Assembly (NCBI GenBank): GCA_035610835.1
Contig: CM069441.1
Coordinates: forward strand, 83,465,761-83,529,760
Source: Ophiura sarsii
Taxonomy: Eukaryota > Echinodermata > Ophiuroidea > Amphilepidida > Ophiuridae
Direction of reading: 5' to 3'
Length of the DNA: 64,000 bases
Below, piece after piece: positions 24,101-35,478 of the stretch. The position numbers and the translations under genes are program-made. The notes under the pieces are model-generated. The model was not told the origin of the DNA. It did no database searches and worked only from the letters and a program-made list of their open reading frames with translations. Numbering within the stretch: the first letter of the stretch is position 1; each line of letters begins with the position of its first letter.

Positions 24101-25709
24101 TTACAGAGTGTAGATATATTTTTGGTTTAAACAATTGTTATATTACCAGAATAGATCACCATTTATGTTTAAAGTATAAAAACAACTTATATAGTCCGTT
24201 CAGGCGCATTACAGCCAAGGAGTCGTTTTATTTTAGCTGTCCTAAAATAAAACGACACCCATAATAGAACGACCCCTCATGTATTAAGTACAGAGTGTAG
24301 ATATATTTTTGGTTTAAACAATTGTTATATTACCAGAATAGATCACCCTTTATGTGTAAAGAATAAAAACAACTTTTATAGTCCGTTCAGGCGCTTTAGA
24401 GCCAAGGAGTCGTTTTATTTTAGCTGTCCTAAAATAAAACGACACCCATAATTGAACGACCCCCTCATGTCTAAAGTACAGAGTGTAGGTATATTTTTGG
24501 TTTAAACAATTGTTATATTATCAGAATAGATCACCTTTTATGTTTAAAGTATAAAAACAATTTATATAGTCCGTTCAGGCGCATTAGAGCCAAGGAGTCG
24601 TTTTATTTTAGCTGTCCTAAAATAAAACGACACCCATAATAGAACGACCCCCTCATGTCTAAAGTACAGAGTGTAGATATATTTTTGGTTTAAACAATTG
24701 TTATATTACCAGAATAGATCACCCTTTATGTTTAAAGTATAAAAACAACTTTTATAGTCCGTTCAGGCGCTTTAGAGCCAAGGAGTCGTTTTATTTTAGC
24801 TGTCCTAAAATAGCTAAAATAAAACGACACCCATAATAGAATGACCCTCTCATGTCTAAAGTATAGACTATAGAGTATAGAGTGTAGATATTTTTTTTTT
24901 TTAAACAATTGTTATATTACCAGAATAGATCACCATTTATGTTTAAAGTATAAAAACAACTTATATAGTCCGTTCAGGCGCATTAGAGCCAAGGAGTCGT
25001 TTTATTTTAGCTGTCCTAAAATAAAACGACACCCATAATAGAACGACACCCTCATGTCTGAAGTACAGAGTGTAGAAATATTTTTGGTTTAAACAATTGT
25101 TATATTACCAGAATAGATCACCCTTTATGTTAAAAGTATAAAAACAACTTATATAGTCCGTTCAGGCGCATTACAGCCAAGGAGTCGTTTTATTTTAGCT
25201 GTCCTAAAATAAAACGACACCCATAATAGAACGATCCCCTCATGTATTAAGTACAGAGTGTAGATATATTTTTGGTTTAAACAATTGTTATATTACCAAA
25301 ATAGATCACCATTTATGTTTTAAGTATAAAAACAACTTATATAGTCCGTTCAGGCGCATTAGAGCCAAGGAGTCGTTTTATTTTAGCTGTCCTAAAATAA
25401 AACGACACCCATAATAGAACGACCCCCTCATGTCATAAGTACAGAGTGTAGATATATTTTTGGTTTAAGCAATTGTTATATTACCAGAATAGATCAAGCT
25501 TTATGTTTAAAGTATAAAAACAACTTATATAGTCCGTTTAGGAGCATTAGAGCCAAGGAGTCGTTTTATTTTAGCTGTCCTAAAATAAAACGACACCCAT
25601 AATAGAACGACCCCCTCATGTCTAAAGTGCAGAGTGTAGATATATTTTTATCAGAATAGATCACCCTTTATGTTTAAAGTATAAAAACAGCTTTTATAGT
25701 CCGTTCAAG
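21163..25709. repeat. Satellite array, ~24 units of ~188 bp with a hairpin in each unit
   Basis: Units recur about every 188 bp (for example AGTCGTTTTA at 22231, 22419, 22757, 22947, 23133, 23321). Each has CGTTTTATTTTAG, a 5-base CTGTC loop, and the exact complement CTAAAATAAAACG. Two shortened units of about 150 bp sit at 22569 and 23664. Variant patterns repeat about every 1090 bp (22231/23321, 22419/23507, 22569/23664, 22757/23847), so the array has higher-order structure of about six monomers. The left edge has a longer ~210-bp variant in tandem (21163 and 21374). No coding capacity. Confidence 0.95.
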
Positions 25710-25842
25710 CCTAACCCTAACCCTAACCCTAGTCCACCCAGGGTTGGTCGACTTAGGGTTGGTCTACCCCGGGTCGCTCTAACCCTAGTCCACCCAGGGT
25801 TGGTCGACTTAGGGTTGGTCTACCCCGGGTCGTTCTACCCCA
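25710..25842. repeat. Interstitial telomeric repeats and a 56-bp duplication
   Basis: CCTAACCCTAACCCTAACCCTA at 25710-25731 is more than three units of the metazoan telomeric repeat. It is followed by two 56-bp units (from 25731 and 25787) containing CCACCCAGGGTTGG, TTAGGGTTGG and CTACCCCGGGTCG. The block directly ends the satellite array. Confidence 0.85.
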
Positions 25843-26164
25843 GGTGGAAAGTCATGTGGGTATTTCCATTGCTGCGTATTGCAATTGTTTATACATTTTT
25901 GGTAGATAGGACATCGTTTTTATATTTAGTAAATCATTTGTTTCCCGTATGCCACCTATGCATTTTTGTTGCAATCTAAGCAAAATTATATTAGTTTGTT
26001 TGTCTGTTGTTGTGGGTTTTTAATGTGCTTTTTTCAGTTGAAGATCCTAGAAAAAAATCTTAAATGCTATTTAAAACCAAATAATGTCAAGACTGACAGT
26101 TGTTTAAAGAGGTGAACTTGTCTTTAAGATAATTAAAAGAGAAAAAAAAATCAACGTCCATATA
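25843..26164. other. Spacer
   Basis: AT-rich sequence with no recognised feature. Confidence 0.4.
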
Positions 26165-26559
26165 CGAGGGGCATTCAGTAAATAATGAAAGTGATCATGG
26201 TATTGGATGCATGAGTGATTCTATTGATGGATAATGTGATCAATACAAAGTATGAACCTTTGTCTTTCAAACAATACACTTTTGGAATGTTAGATACCTT
26301 TGGTTATGTAATGTCATTAACATAAACACAATAGGTTTCAGACACTGACTGAAATCATGTCAATTATTTGGCTGGATATGTAATACCGTTAAACTTCATC
26401 TATAAGCACCCATTGACTAATAGTTAATAAGCAGAGAATAGATAAAAAGGTATGAGCGCCCTCTTTTGATCTAGAGAAATTAGCACGAATTTGTTTAGTG
26501 TATTCAATATTCAATACTATAAAGTTGTATTACTCTCTAAATAATTTCATGGACAGACG

Positions 26560-26635
26560 AATTGCACAATTGGTAAAGCGCCCGGTAAAGCGTCAACTTC
26601 AGTATCACGAGGTTGGTGGATCAATTCTCAACTAC
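26560..26635 (+). ncRNA. tRNA-like sequence 1 in left arm
   Basis: GCACAATTGGTAAAGCGCCC resembles a pol III A box, and a GGTGGATCAATTC word about 50 bp later is a weak B box. The mirror copy is at about 29878-29950. It is too degenerate to be called a functional tRNA. Confidence 0.35.
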
Positions 26636-27129
26636 ACCTTTTGCAATTTCTTTTGAAATCCAAGTGATATAGAAATTAATGCAAACTTGAATGTAAAATG
26701 ATTACTCAATTATACTAGCGTTATTGTTATTTTTCAAAAAACAAGCGCATAATTAATTTGATTGTATAAAGTAATGATCTTTAATAGTCCAACCTTTTTA
26801 TAAGCTAAAACACATTTATACTACAAATTAACCACAGCAAAATGTATTCATTGGCTTATTTTAAATGTTTCACACAGTAATCTTAAACGTTTCCTTCATC
26901 ATGATTTAAGGGCAAATTATGATGATGCATATTAGGTTGGTAGATCAAGTTAAGCAACAAAATGAAAGTAACTATGCAAACCACTATAATCCTGGTCTCA
27001 CAATGAATGAATAGGTGAATGAATGGATGGCTATTAAATCAATTTATTTCCAATAAGATAGAGGGCCGTCCATTTATACCGACCCATCAATCATACATGT
27101 AGTTATAAAACAGTATCTGACACAGCAGT

Positions 27130-27215
27130 CTCGTTTAGATCAATTGGTTAAGCCGGCAGTTAGGGCAATTGTGATCGCGGGTTCCAGATGACAATTCCTG
27201 GTTCGAATCTCACTT
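27130..27215 (+). ncRNA. tRNA-like sequence 2 in left arm
   Basis: TTAGATCAATTGGTTAAG (A-box-like, 27135-27152) is followed by a canonical B box GGTTCGAATC at 27200-27209, at near-tRNA spacing. Its inverted copy lies at 29292-29377. It is probably a tRNA pseudogene or SINE head captured by the element. Confidence 0.45.
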
Positions 27216-28567
27216 CAAGACTTCTTCTTTTGGAAAGGTCATAATTTTCAAATTCTTGACAGTGTTTTATTTTTATCATGAATGAACAAGGAATCTATCT
27301 TTTTCGTTGGTTTATTTATATATATTTTTTTTAAATGAAACAAAATTTAATCAAACTGGACACGCAAGCCATGGCCAGTCAATAACGTTTTGACTGTTTG
27401 CCTGTTGTCCTCATTGATTCGAAACGCGATATTACACGTTTGTGCCATACCTATTCTTGGAGAAACACAAAGCACAAAACAAATAAAACAAAACTGAGTG
27501 GAAATAATAAAAGAAATCACGCGAAGGACTTATTTACGGCACCATCCATCTTTTTAAGTCTGTTTAAGTTTTTCGGAACTATAATACACACGTTTGACGG
27601 ATTGCCTTTAAATTGCACGCCTAATGAACATGTCATAGTTTGAGCAGCTCACGTGGTATTGAAGGTCATGAATTACATTCATGTAAATGGTAGTATAGTG
27701 GCCACGTGTTATTGATTTATAACGGATTAGTTTTAGAATTACGAAACTGTGTCTATATCACTAAGGCCGTGTGTTTTGAACTCGCCACCCTTACCGTTGC
27801 ATGTCCAGATTTTTACATTTTACACCATCTGAGATTCGAATTAGCATATCGCAATAACTATTTGTTCTACCCCATAAAAGGTATATATTTTCTGAACGGT
27901 AATCTCACAAGGAATCCAAATATGCTATTGGAATTTAGATAAGACCTGATGGTAACATGTTGTGACTAAGAATGTTAAAAAATTATAGATTTTTTTCATA
28001 TTTTGATTTAAGCTCAATAATAATTTTATACCTATCCCAATCATAATTTTACTGTGCATATTTAAGTTCCTCATGCAATTACCCATCAGAACATAATAGT
28101 TGTTAATGGTAAACATGTTGAAATATACTATATCGAGAAGTAAATGAGCACAAACGTTTAAATTTCATATTTATTAGAGTTTACAAGTATTTTTTTTTGG
28201 GTATGCACCCTATCCTGATTTAAACGGCATTTTTGAATTCCCCTATTTGAGAGCTTTCCAAAAATGTATAATTTTGCTATCATCGGTTAAATATTTCTTT
28301 TGTTATAGTCATGTATGTAAAACCGATGAATTAGGGCAAGTTCACTGTGTAGCGAATAGGGAAAAAGCCAAGGACAACGCAATCGTTTCATGATTACAAT
28401 TGTTGCACAATAGTTGTCACATTTGTTGAAACAGAATCTTATAGAATATAAAATAATCTATAAAATGAGAGCAAAATCATGTTTGTACCATACAGGGATG
28501 AGGAGCTATAGTAAATTGAACGTAGAATTGAGAACATTTTCTATATTCCCCATAGAGATTGCACACA

Positions 28568-28578
28568 GCGCCGCCGCC

Positions 28579-28611
<33 letters not shown>

Positions 28612-28627
28612 GCCACCGCCACCACCC
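28568..28627. repeat. CCG/CCA trinucleotide tract
   Basis: Imperfect GCC and ACC triplets over about 60 bp in the centre of the inverted-repeat element. The resulting Ala/Thr frame is compositional. Confidence 0.9.
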
Positions 28628-29291
28628 CTGACTTTCACAACATAATCAATCATATCTCAGCCAAACATTTATAGAAATACCTGATTTATTAACACAATGT
28701 AGCTAGATAAATAGGCTTTCACATGACACCTCAACCATAGCTCTACCACATTTAGTTGTTGAGTTAATAGAGAGAGATGGATGATTCGTCACCAAAAATG
28801 CAACGCCACCACCCTTTTTGGGTGGTGAGTTCAAAACACATGGCCCTAAAGAAGTCCTCTGCCCCAAATTCGATATACATGCTACATGCTTGTATCGATC
28901 AACTGTGAACCATATACATGTACATGTACATGTATGTGTCTCTATAAACTCAATCAGGAATTGTCATCTAGAACCAACAATGGCCAAAACCATAAGTAGC
29001 AGAACTGAAAAGCAGTGAATTGTAATCAACGTATTGTCTCATTGTACTCCATCCATGCATGTCTTCACAAAAATACTAAGTCGTTGAGGTTGATTTAAAT
29101 GTTTGTACTATTTATAAACGATTGTGATAACATTAAAATTAAAATTAAAAATAGTAGAAAGAGAGGGAAAAAAAGGGAAAACCCACATTAAAGACAAAGA
29201 TAGATTCACTATTTATTCATGGTAAAAACAAAGTTAAGAATTTGATATACACCGTAAATATTTATAAACTTTCCAAAAGAAGAAGTCTTGA

Positions 29292-29377
29292 AGTGAGATT
29301 CGAACCAGGAATTGTCATCTGGAACCTGCGATCACAATTGCCCTAACTGCCGGCTTAACCAATTGATCTAAACGAGA
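29292..29377 (-). ncRNA. tRNA-like sequence 2 in right arm
   Basis: Inverted copy of 27130-27215, with B box GATTCGAACC on the plus strand at 29298-29307. The pair would read in opposite directions if transcribed. Confidence 0.45.
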
Positions 29378-31269
29378 CTGCTGTGTCAGATACTGTTTTA
29401 TAACTACATGTATGATTGATGGGTCGGTATAAATGGACGGCCCTCTACCTTATTGGAAATAAATTGATTTAATAGCCATCCATTCATTCACCTATTCATT
29501 CATTGTGAGACCAGGATTATAGTGGTTTGCATAGTTACTTTCATTTTGTTGCTTAACTTGATCTACCAACCTAATATGCATCATCATAATTTGCCCTTAA
29601 ATCATGATGAAGGAAACGTTTAAGATTACTGTGTGAAACATTTAAAATAAGCCAATGAATACATTTTGCTGTGGTTAATTTGTAGTATAAATGTGTTTTA
29701 GCTTATAAAAAGGTTGGACTATTAAGATCATTACTTTATACAATCAAATTAATTATGCGCTTGTTTTTTGAAAAATAACAATAAAGCTAGTATAATTGAG
29801 TAATCATTTTACATTCAAGTTTGCATTAATTTCTATATCACTTGGATTTCAAAAGAAATTGCAAAAGGTGTAGTTGAGAATTGATCCACCAACCTCGTGA
29901 TACTGAAGGTGACGCTTTACCGGGCGCTTTACCAATTGAGCAATTCGTCTGTCCATGAAATTATTTAGAGAGTAATACAACTTTATAGTATTGAATATCG
30001 AATACACTAAACAAATTCGTGCTAATTTCTCTAGATCAAAAGAGGGCGCTCATACCTTTTTATCTATTCTCTGCTTATTAACTATTAGTCAATGGGTGCT
30101 TATAGATGAAGTTTAACGGTATGTTGAAAATGGGTTGATCGATACATTTGCGTATATCTCGGCAATGCAAGCATAAAAACAGATAACACTTGGCACATAG
30201 TTAGAACACACACTTATCTCCGCTTGACATTATTTTTTAGACCTGAATTCCTTAACACAAATAAGAAGGGACCATCTCAAATGCGCTTTTATTTAGCAAA
30301 ATCCGCAATAATATACCTTTGAAAACAACAAAGGATAAAGAACAATGGAGGGATTATAATTTAGTAAATTTGTGTGGGATGTAAAGCAATAATAGTGGGG
30401 ATTTCAGAAGGAGCTGTTCATAAAATTTCCTCAAACCATTGAAATTATGTGACGATTACTTTAACAATACATATATAGTAGCTCTAAAGATAACAGTAAT
30501 AAGAGAGGTTGTGGCAGCCATCTTTGATTGATACATTCATGTATATCTTTATTTTGACTATCACAATATTTAAACATATTGATTTAAGCATTTTTAATTA
30601 TTTCTGATTAGAATTTGAAGGCACAGTAAGCTTTTATCTGGTAAATTTCTTGATTTTAGCCATTTGTGGCCCTGTTCAAAATGATCTGCCGTCTGCGCAT
30701 GCGCACATTTTCTGCAGGTTTCATGCGAATAAGTTCAGAAAATTAGTTAACTATCATATGGAATCTCCCAAACTGGTTAATTGCTTGGATTTTTCATTAA
30801 TTGTTTGATTTTCCGCAATATTAGTGATTCGCTGACTGGGCATTTTTCAATGAAAATTGGCTATTTGAAATACTGATATTTGTATACTTTTTATTCGATT
30901 GCCTCTCCTTACTTTTTACTCCTATACTACATACATCAAATTACACAGGGATTTAAGTTATTGTCTTTTTATCATACTTACGTGAAAAAAATGGGATTTA
31001 CCTGCTTCTGGTGTCATGTTATGCAATCTTCTTATCACATGTTTCATACAAATAATTCAAATTTCCCGCCAAATAACTGATTAAGTAGTGTCCCAAGTGC
31101 ACTTACTTTGAGACAATGCTATGACGTCATAGTTCACACTTATAAATCCAAAACTGTACTGTTTGAAAGATAAAGGTTCATACTTTGTATTGATCACATT
31201 ATCCCCTCAATAGAATCACTCATGCATCCCATACCATGATCACTTTCATTATTTACTGAATGCCCCTCG

Positions 31270-31494
31270 TACAAATGACTTGATTTGCAGATCCATAGTG
31301 CTAAAATCACAACTGCTAAATAAACAATTTAAAACAATTATTTTTGACATCGCAGTTTCAGGCAACATTGGACATTTTGATAGATAAAACACATCAATTG
31401 TCTGTAAATATGTCATTAACTCTCAATCTTGAAAGAGTAAAACTTGTCGCGTTTAGTTCTAAGATAGGTAACGGTTAATAATTACTGTGATATG
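31270..31494. other. Spacer
   Basis: No feature seen. Confidence 0.4.
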
Positions 31495-31680
31495 GATGTT
31501 ATATCTGAAGACGATAGAGCAATATGGGTGCTATCTACTGAAGAAAGCAATGTATTATGGGTGCTATCTCGTAAAAAAGCAACTTATATGCCACTATCTG
31601 CTGAAGAAAGCAATGGGTGCTATCTACTCAAGAAAGCAATGTAATATGGATGCTATCTGATGAGGAAAGCAATGTAATCC
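31495..31680. repeat. ~40-bp minisatellite
   Basis: About five units of GGGTGCTATCTACTGAAGAA, AGCAATGTAATAT with internal deletions. Confidence 0.8.
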
Positions 31681-33729
31681 ATATACACTGTAAATCTAGC
31701 TAAATCGGTTGTGTTAAGAACATTACACAGCACTGTTTAATATATGAAACCACCTAGCAGTTAAAAAGTACACAATTGTGTAGATTTACACACAACTTCT
31801 TGTAAACTGTCATAAGGTTGTGCAACATTTTAAACAAGTTGTGTATTTTTTTAAACAACCGGAGTGTAGGCCTACCCCTATAAAAAGTACCAAATAAGGA
31901 AATCTTTTAACTTATAGAAGTTTGGCTAATCTTTCTTAATGTAGACCTAAAACAATATCACACAATATATGGCCGTATTTATATTTGTCTAATCATTGAT
32001 ATTTGCCACAAGAATTTCTTAATACTTATAAAAACCCTAGTATGACTTGGTACCGTAAGCGTAAATTATCACCATCACGACAGTGTTATGGCGTAATTTT
32101 ACTTTAAAAATCGCCATTTCCCCGATCCCGATTCCGTTGTTTTTGTTTAGATTCTGTTGACTTCAATGACCTCCAGTATACTTTTATCTAGATTGGATTT
32201 TGTTCTCTATTGTCACTGGTTTTTATCTTATTCTAAGTCACTTTCATTGTCACTTTTAAGTTTAAGTTTTTAACTCATGCCTACTTGTGTTTCTTGTATA
32301 TTTTATTTCGCATGTTTTCTTAGTTGCATGCACTTAAACCATAGAATCTTAAAAGGCCAGAAATGTTCTATTTAGAAATTATAGGCTAAAATGTGGTGAA
32401 TTACTGCCAAAGGTGGCCACCAGCAAGTTTGTGTACTCCTCGATGGGCATATTTCGTGTGACCTTGTGCTTCTAACATTAGAACCCGTTGGAGTTATGCA
32501 ACTCACACTTGGAATGTGACAATTTTAAGGATGAACTTTCATGTAAAATATAAAACTTTAAGTTGAAAATCGGGCAAGCAATCAGAACATCTATCTGTGA
32601 GAAGGAAAGGTCAAAAGGTCATTTTTTCACCAAAACCAGAGCGAAAAAGGTCCTTGTAAATGTTTATAACGCATACGCACTACATCCGTAGAGTGGGCGG
32701 GGCACAATAGGGCTGGGACGGGGGCACAAGGGACTTTTCTGCCGGGGGGTTGCTACTGGGGGTACTTGAAATGAAAGTGAACAGTCTGTTAATAAATCAG
32801 GTTGAATTCAAATCCCATGCATATTATCATGTGGCGTTCCACAGGGCTTATATGGCCGCGGCTCTTGCCATCAAGCGTTAATTTTACTGTAATCTTGTGT
32901 TATAAATTATAATAAGCTGACAAGATAGTGCCCTATATTTACCTCTGGTAAAGACCCAAAAGAAATTTCGGATACTTTATTATTAGAGAACTTGAGTCGT
33001 GTAGACAATAGCTGATTTACAACAAATTGTCCTTACACTTTGGCAAAACAGAGTCTATTCTTTTGGGATCTAAAATCAGACTGAGCAGGGTGTACACTGC
33101 AAAAAGAAGCGTTTATATTTCTGATAACACTTAATAAACACTTCAACACGTTTATTTTTGTGTTTTACGTGTAAAGGTATAGGAGGCATTGCACACGAAA
33201 AACGTTTGCATAAACACTACAACGCGTTTATAGAGGTAATTTTGTAATATCCCTTTCGGGCCACATGGCCTAATGTGTCATAGTTGTGTCTAGTTGACTT
33301 TTAATCAATCTTTACATGGAATAACTGATAGTTTCTGCAATATTTAATTTGCCTATGAAGCCGGACGAGCTTGGTGCCCATCATGAGGGCGAACCTGCCC
33401 CGGTGTGAGTACGGTGTGGTGGAAGTCCGACCTGTTGGTTATTTTCCTTACTCCTGCGCTTAATACTAAAGTTCTAGAGTGCTGAAACTATGTATGTAGC
33501 TAAGAAACGTAGCTTTCCTTTTGGAAGTAGGATAGCTAATTTCTAACTTGTAAAATGAGTGCGCTAGACAAGCCTAGTGAAAATTAGAGGGCGGACTAGC
33601 CCCGCTCTCCCCTACTCTCGATGACAGGTATAATACCAGGGCAGTGTAACACATTTTCTGGTTCCTAAAGCTATAAAGGAGGCCGATGTCAGTAGTGCAA
33701 AACAGTTTTCTTTACTAATAATTATTCAG
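31681..33729. other. Non-coding region with possible MITE remnants
   Basis: No gene is supported. TACACTGTAAATCTAGC at 31685 and TACACTGCAAAAAGAAGCG at 33091 resemble the ends of TA-flanked elements seen elsewhere, but no partner ends were identified. A GC-rich stretch at 33360-33440 stands out from its AT-rich surroundings and is unassigned. Confidence 0.35.
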
Positions 33730-34020
33730 GAGTAGAACTTGTTTCCAACTCATCATGCTCATGTTAAAACATCTAAAAACCACAGGCAGTTCAAAAAGGC
33801 ATTGAAAGGTCACTTTCTATCTTGATTTTTCATTCGTTTTTGTATTATGCAGTTGTATCATAAAAAGTGCAATATTTGTGTGTGATATACATATATGATG
33901 TTTATATTTTTACGGACCCCGATGGAAAACAAACCCTTTTTAGGGCTTTCCTGTGGGCGTATCCTTGGCATTATGTTTCTTTTATCATGTTTATAAATAT
34001 GTTGTGTAAACTGATGTAAT
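33730..34020 (+). mobile_element. CR1/L2-type LINE 3' end
   Basis: A short coding remnant reads VKTSKNHRQFKKALKGHFLS then stop, the usual C-terminus of these LINEs. It is followed by a 3' UTR-like sequence with ACGGACCCCGATGG and TAGGGCTTTCCTGTGGGCGT. The rest of the element is absent. Confidence 0.6.
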
Positions 34021-34279
34021 TTTTAAGATTTGTATATTGATCTGATGTAGGCCTATTGCATCTCTGTGTCTAAGAATTTGTAATTCTTGAAAAATCGCAG
34101 TGTTTTAGCGAATTAGCGTCCTTTTTGCGATTAGTAGCGTTAATTAACATTGAACTTTATACGTCTGTGATGCTATAGCATGTTTAGTCATTTTAGTTAA
34201 TTAGCCACATATATGCTTCCTCTAGCCAACCTTTTTAGCCCGGGGGGCCAGTCAAACATAATGGTGTACACAGGCGTGA

Positions 34280-34503
34280 CCAAAAAAACGCGTAAAAAGG
34301 GGTGTTTTTTCAGTGTTGGACGCGTCACGCGCGTGACGCGTTAAGGGTATCAAAAAAGCTGATTTTCAAGAAAAAGGGTGGCTTAAAATACCAAAAAAAC
34401 GCGTAAAAAGGGGTGGTTTTTTCAGTGTTGGACGCGTCACGCGCGTGACGCGTTAAGGGTATCAAAACGCTGATTTTCAAGAAAAAGGGTGGCTTAAAAT
34501 ACA
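34280..34503. repeat. 111-bp direct duplication with a perfect 22-bp palindrome
   Basis: Two units begin CCAAAAAAACGCGTAAAAAG at 34280 and 34391. Each contains ACGCGTCACGC followed directly by its exact reverse complement (34320-34341 and 34432-34453). A 129-codon minus-strand frame crosses both units and duplicates FKPPFFLKIS; it has no known domain and is probably a by-product. Confidence 0.85.
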
Positions 34504-34699
34504 GGTCGAACGTGTTTAGGGTAACTTGTTTTGTTCCCCGTTCCCAGAAGAATGTTATCCCCGTTTTTGCGATTTCTTTTGAGCGTCTCATTTCCAATTT
34601 GAGAACGCATGCAAGATCCTCCTTGACAGCATTTAAATGTACATACAAGAAAGAACAATACCCATGAATAAATTTTTGTCTATTCATATCTACGGGCAT

Positions 34700-34820
34700 A
34701 TCTATTGCAGGCAAATAGACAAAACTTGTTTAGGGGTCATATTCTGGCAAGAACTTGTTTAGGGGTCAAAATTTGCAAGGAAAGCGCGCTAAAAATTTGT
34801 TTAGGGGGTAAATTTGCTTG
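34700..34820. repeat. Short repeats at the gap edge
   Basis: AACTTGTTTAGGGGTCA-like words occur three to four times up to the gap, so the contig ends in repetitive sequence. Confidence 0.5.
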
Positions 34821-34920
34821 NNNNNNNNNNNNNNNNNNNNNNNNNNNNNNNNNNNNNNNNNNNNNNNNNNNNNNNNNNNNNNNNNNNNNNNNNNNNNNNN
34901 NNNNNNNNNNNNNNNNNNNN
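34821..34920. other. Assembly gap (100 N)
   Basis: Exactly 100 N, the conventional filler for a gap of unknown size. Contigs on either side are joined by scaffolding only. Confidence 0.98.
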
Positions 34921-35478
34921 CAGAAAATTAGTAACGTAACATACCGTATTAGGCCTATATGAAGAAATACAAACAGTACTACAATATAGACCATAGGAAG
35001 TAAGGAACCATTTCCGAGCATGAGATTGTTTACAGAATTTCCAGAAAAAACACATACAAGGATGTGAAACAAAGTATAGTCAACTCTTGTATATTTATAG
35101 ACGAAGTGCCTACTTTCAGTTTTGAGGTGGGTGTGGACTTGTATACATGCGTATTGACTCATATAGCGACAGCAGTTTCAACTACAACGAGAGTATTTTT
35201 CAACTCTGCAATTTTCAGTGTTGTTAGATGATCCTGGCCTGATATTCGAAATTGGAAATTCATTTGGATACTCGATCGGATGATTCATATTCGTTTTAAT
35301 ATTCGGCCTATTTCGTCGGTACCGGTAAATTGACTTACACCATTTGGGATTCCAACCGGGTATCAGCACATTTAAACCAATTACACGTTATTAACGACCG
35401 GGTACCGGTATACATGGACACTGAAGCGACTATTTCTTCCGGGCTGTTTAACACTGTAGAATTCACAATATAAGAACA
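34921..35478. other. Upstream region of the receptor-like gene
   Basis: No coding exon is recognised. A possible splice acceptor lies at 35451-35459 (TGTTTAAC branch-like word, then ACTGTAG). It would join an upstream exon to the open frame that contains the 35479 ATG; the stop TAA at 35449-35451 lies before it. Confidence 0.35.

Larger units (their letters stand above)
26386..30119. mobile_element. Inner TA-flanked element with ~850-bp inverted arms
   Basis: The element starts and ends with CCGTTAAACTTCATC and its complement, between TA dinucleotides at 26384-26385 and 30120-30121. The arms 26386-27237 and about 29270-30119 are nearly identical inverted copies. The ~2-kb centre has AT-rich sequence, a GCC/CCG tract, and no recognised transposase; its open frames (27398-27643, 27706-27942, 28414-28674) show no known domain. 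Each arm carries two tRNA-like segments. Confidence 0.85.
26165..31269. mobile_element. Outer TA-flanked (mariner-like) element, interrupted
   Basis: Both ends begin CGAGGGGCATTCAGTAAATA next to TA dinucleotides (26163-26164 and 31270-31271). The inverted repeats run about 110 bp (to about 26276 and from about 31160). TA duplications and this end type fit the Tc1/mariner group. No transposase was found, so it is non-autonomous or gutted. The inner element 26386-30119 is nested in it. Confidence 0.75.

Noticed and set aside
21163..25709. CRISPR array
   Set aside because: Repeats are ~188 bp, adjacent and eukaryotic satellite-like, with no unique spacers of regular size.
28414..28674. 86-codon frame with an Ala/Thr run
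   Set aside because: The run is the CCG/CCA tract, and the rest shows no domain; it lies in the centre of a transposon.
31685..31880. Possible TA-flanked MITE starting CACTGTAAATCTAGC
   Set aside because: The candidate right end (CCGGAGTG) does not pair with the left end beyond a few bases.
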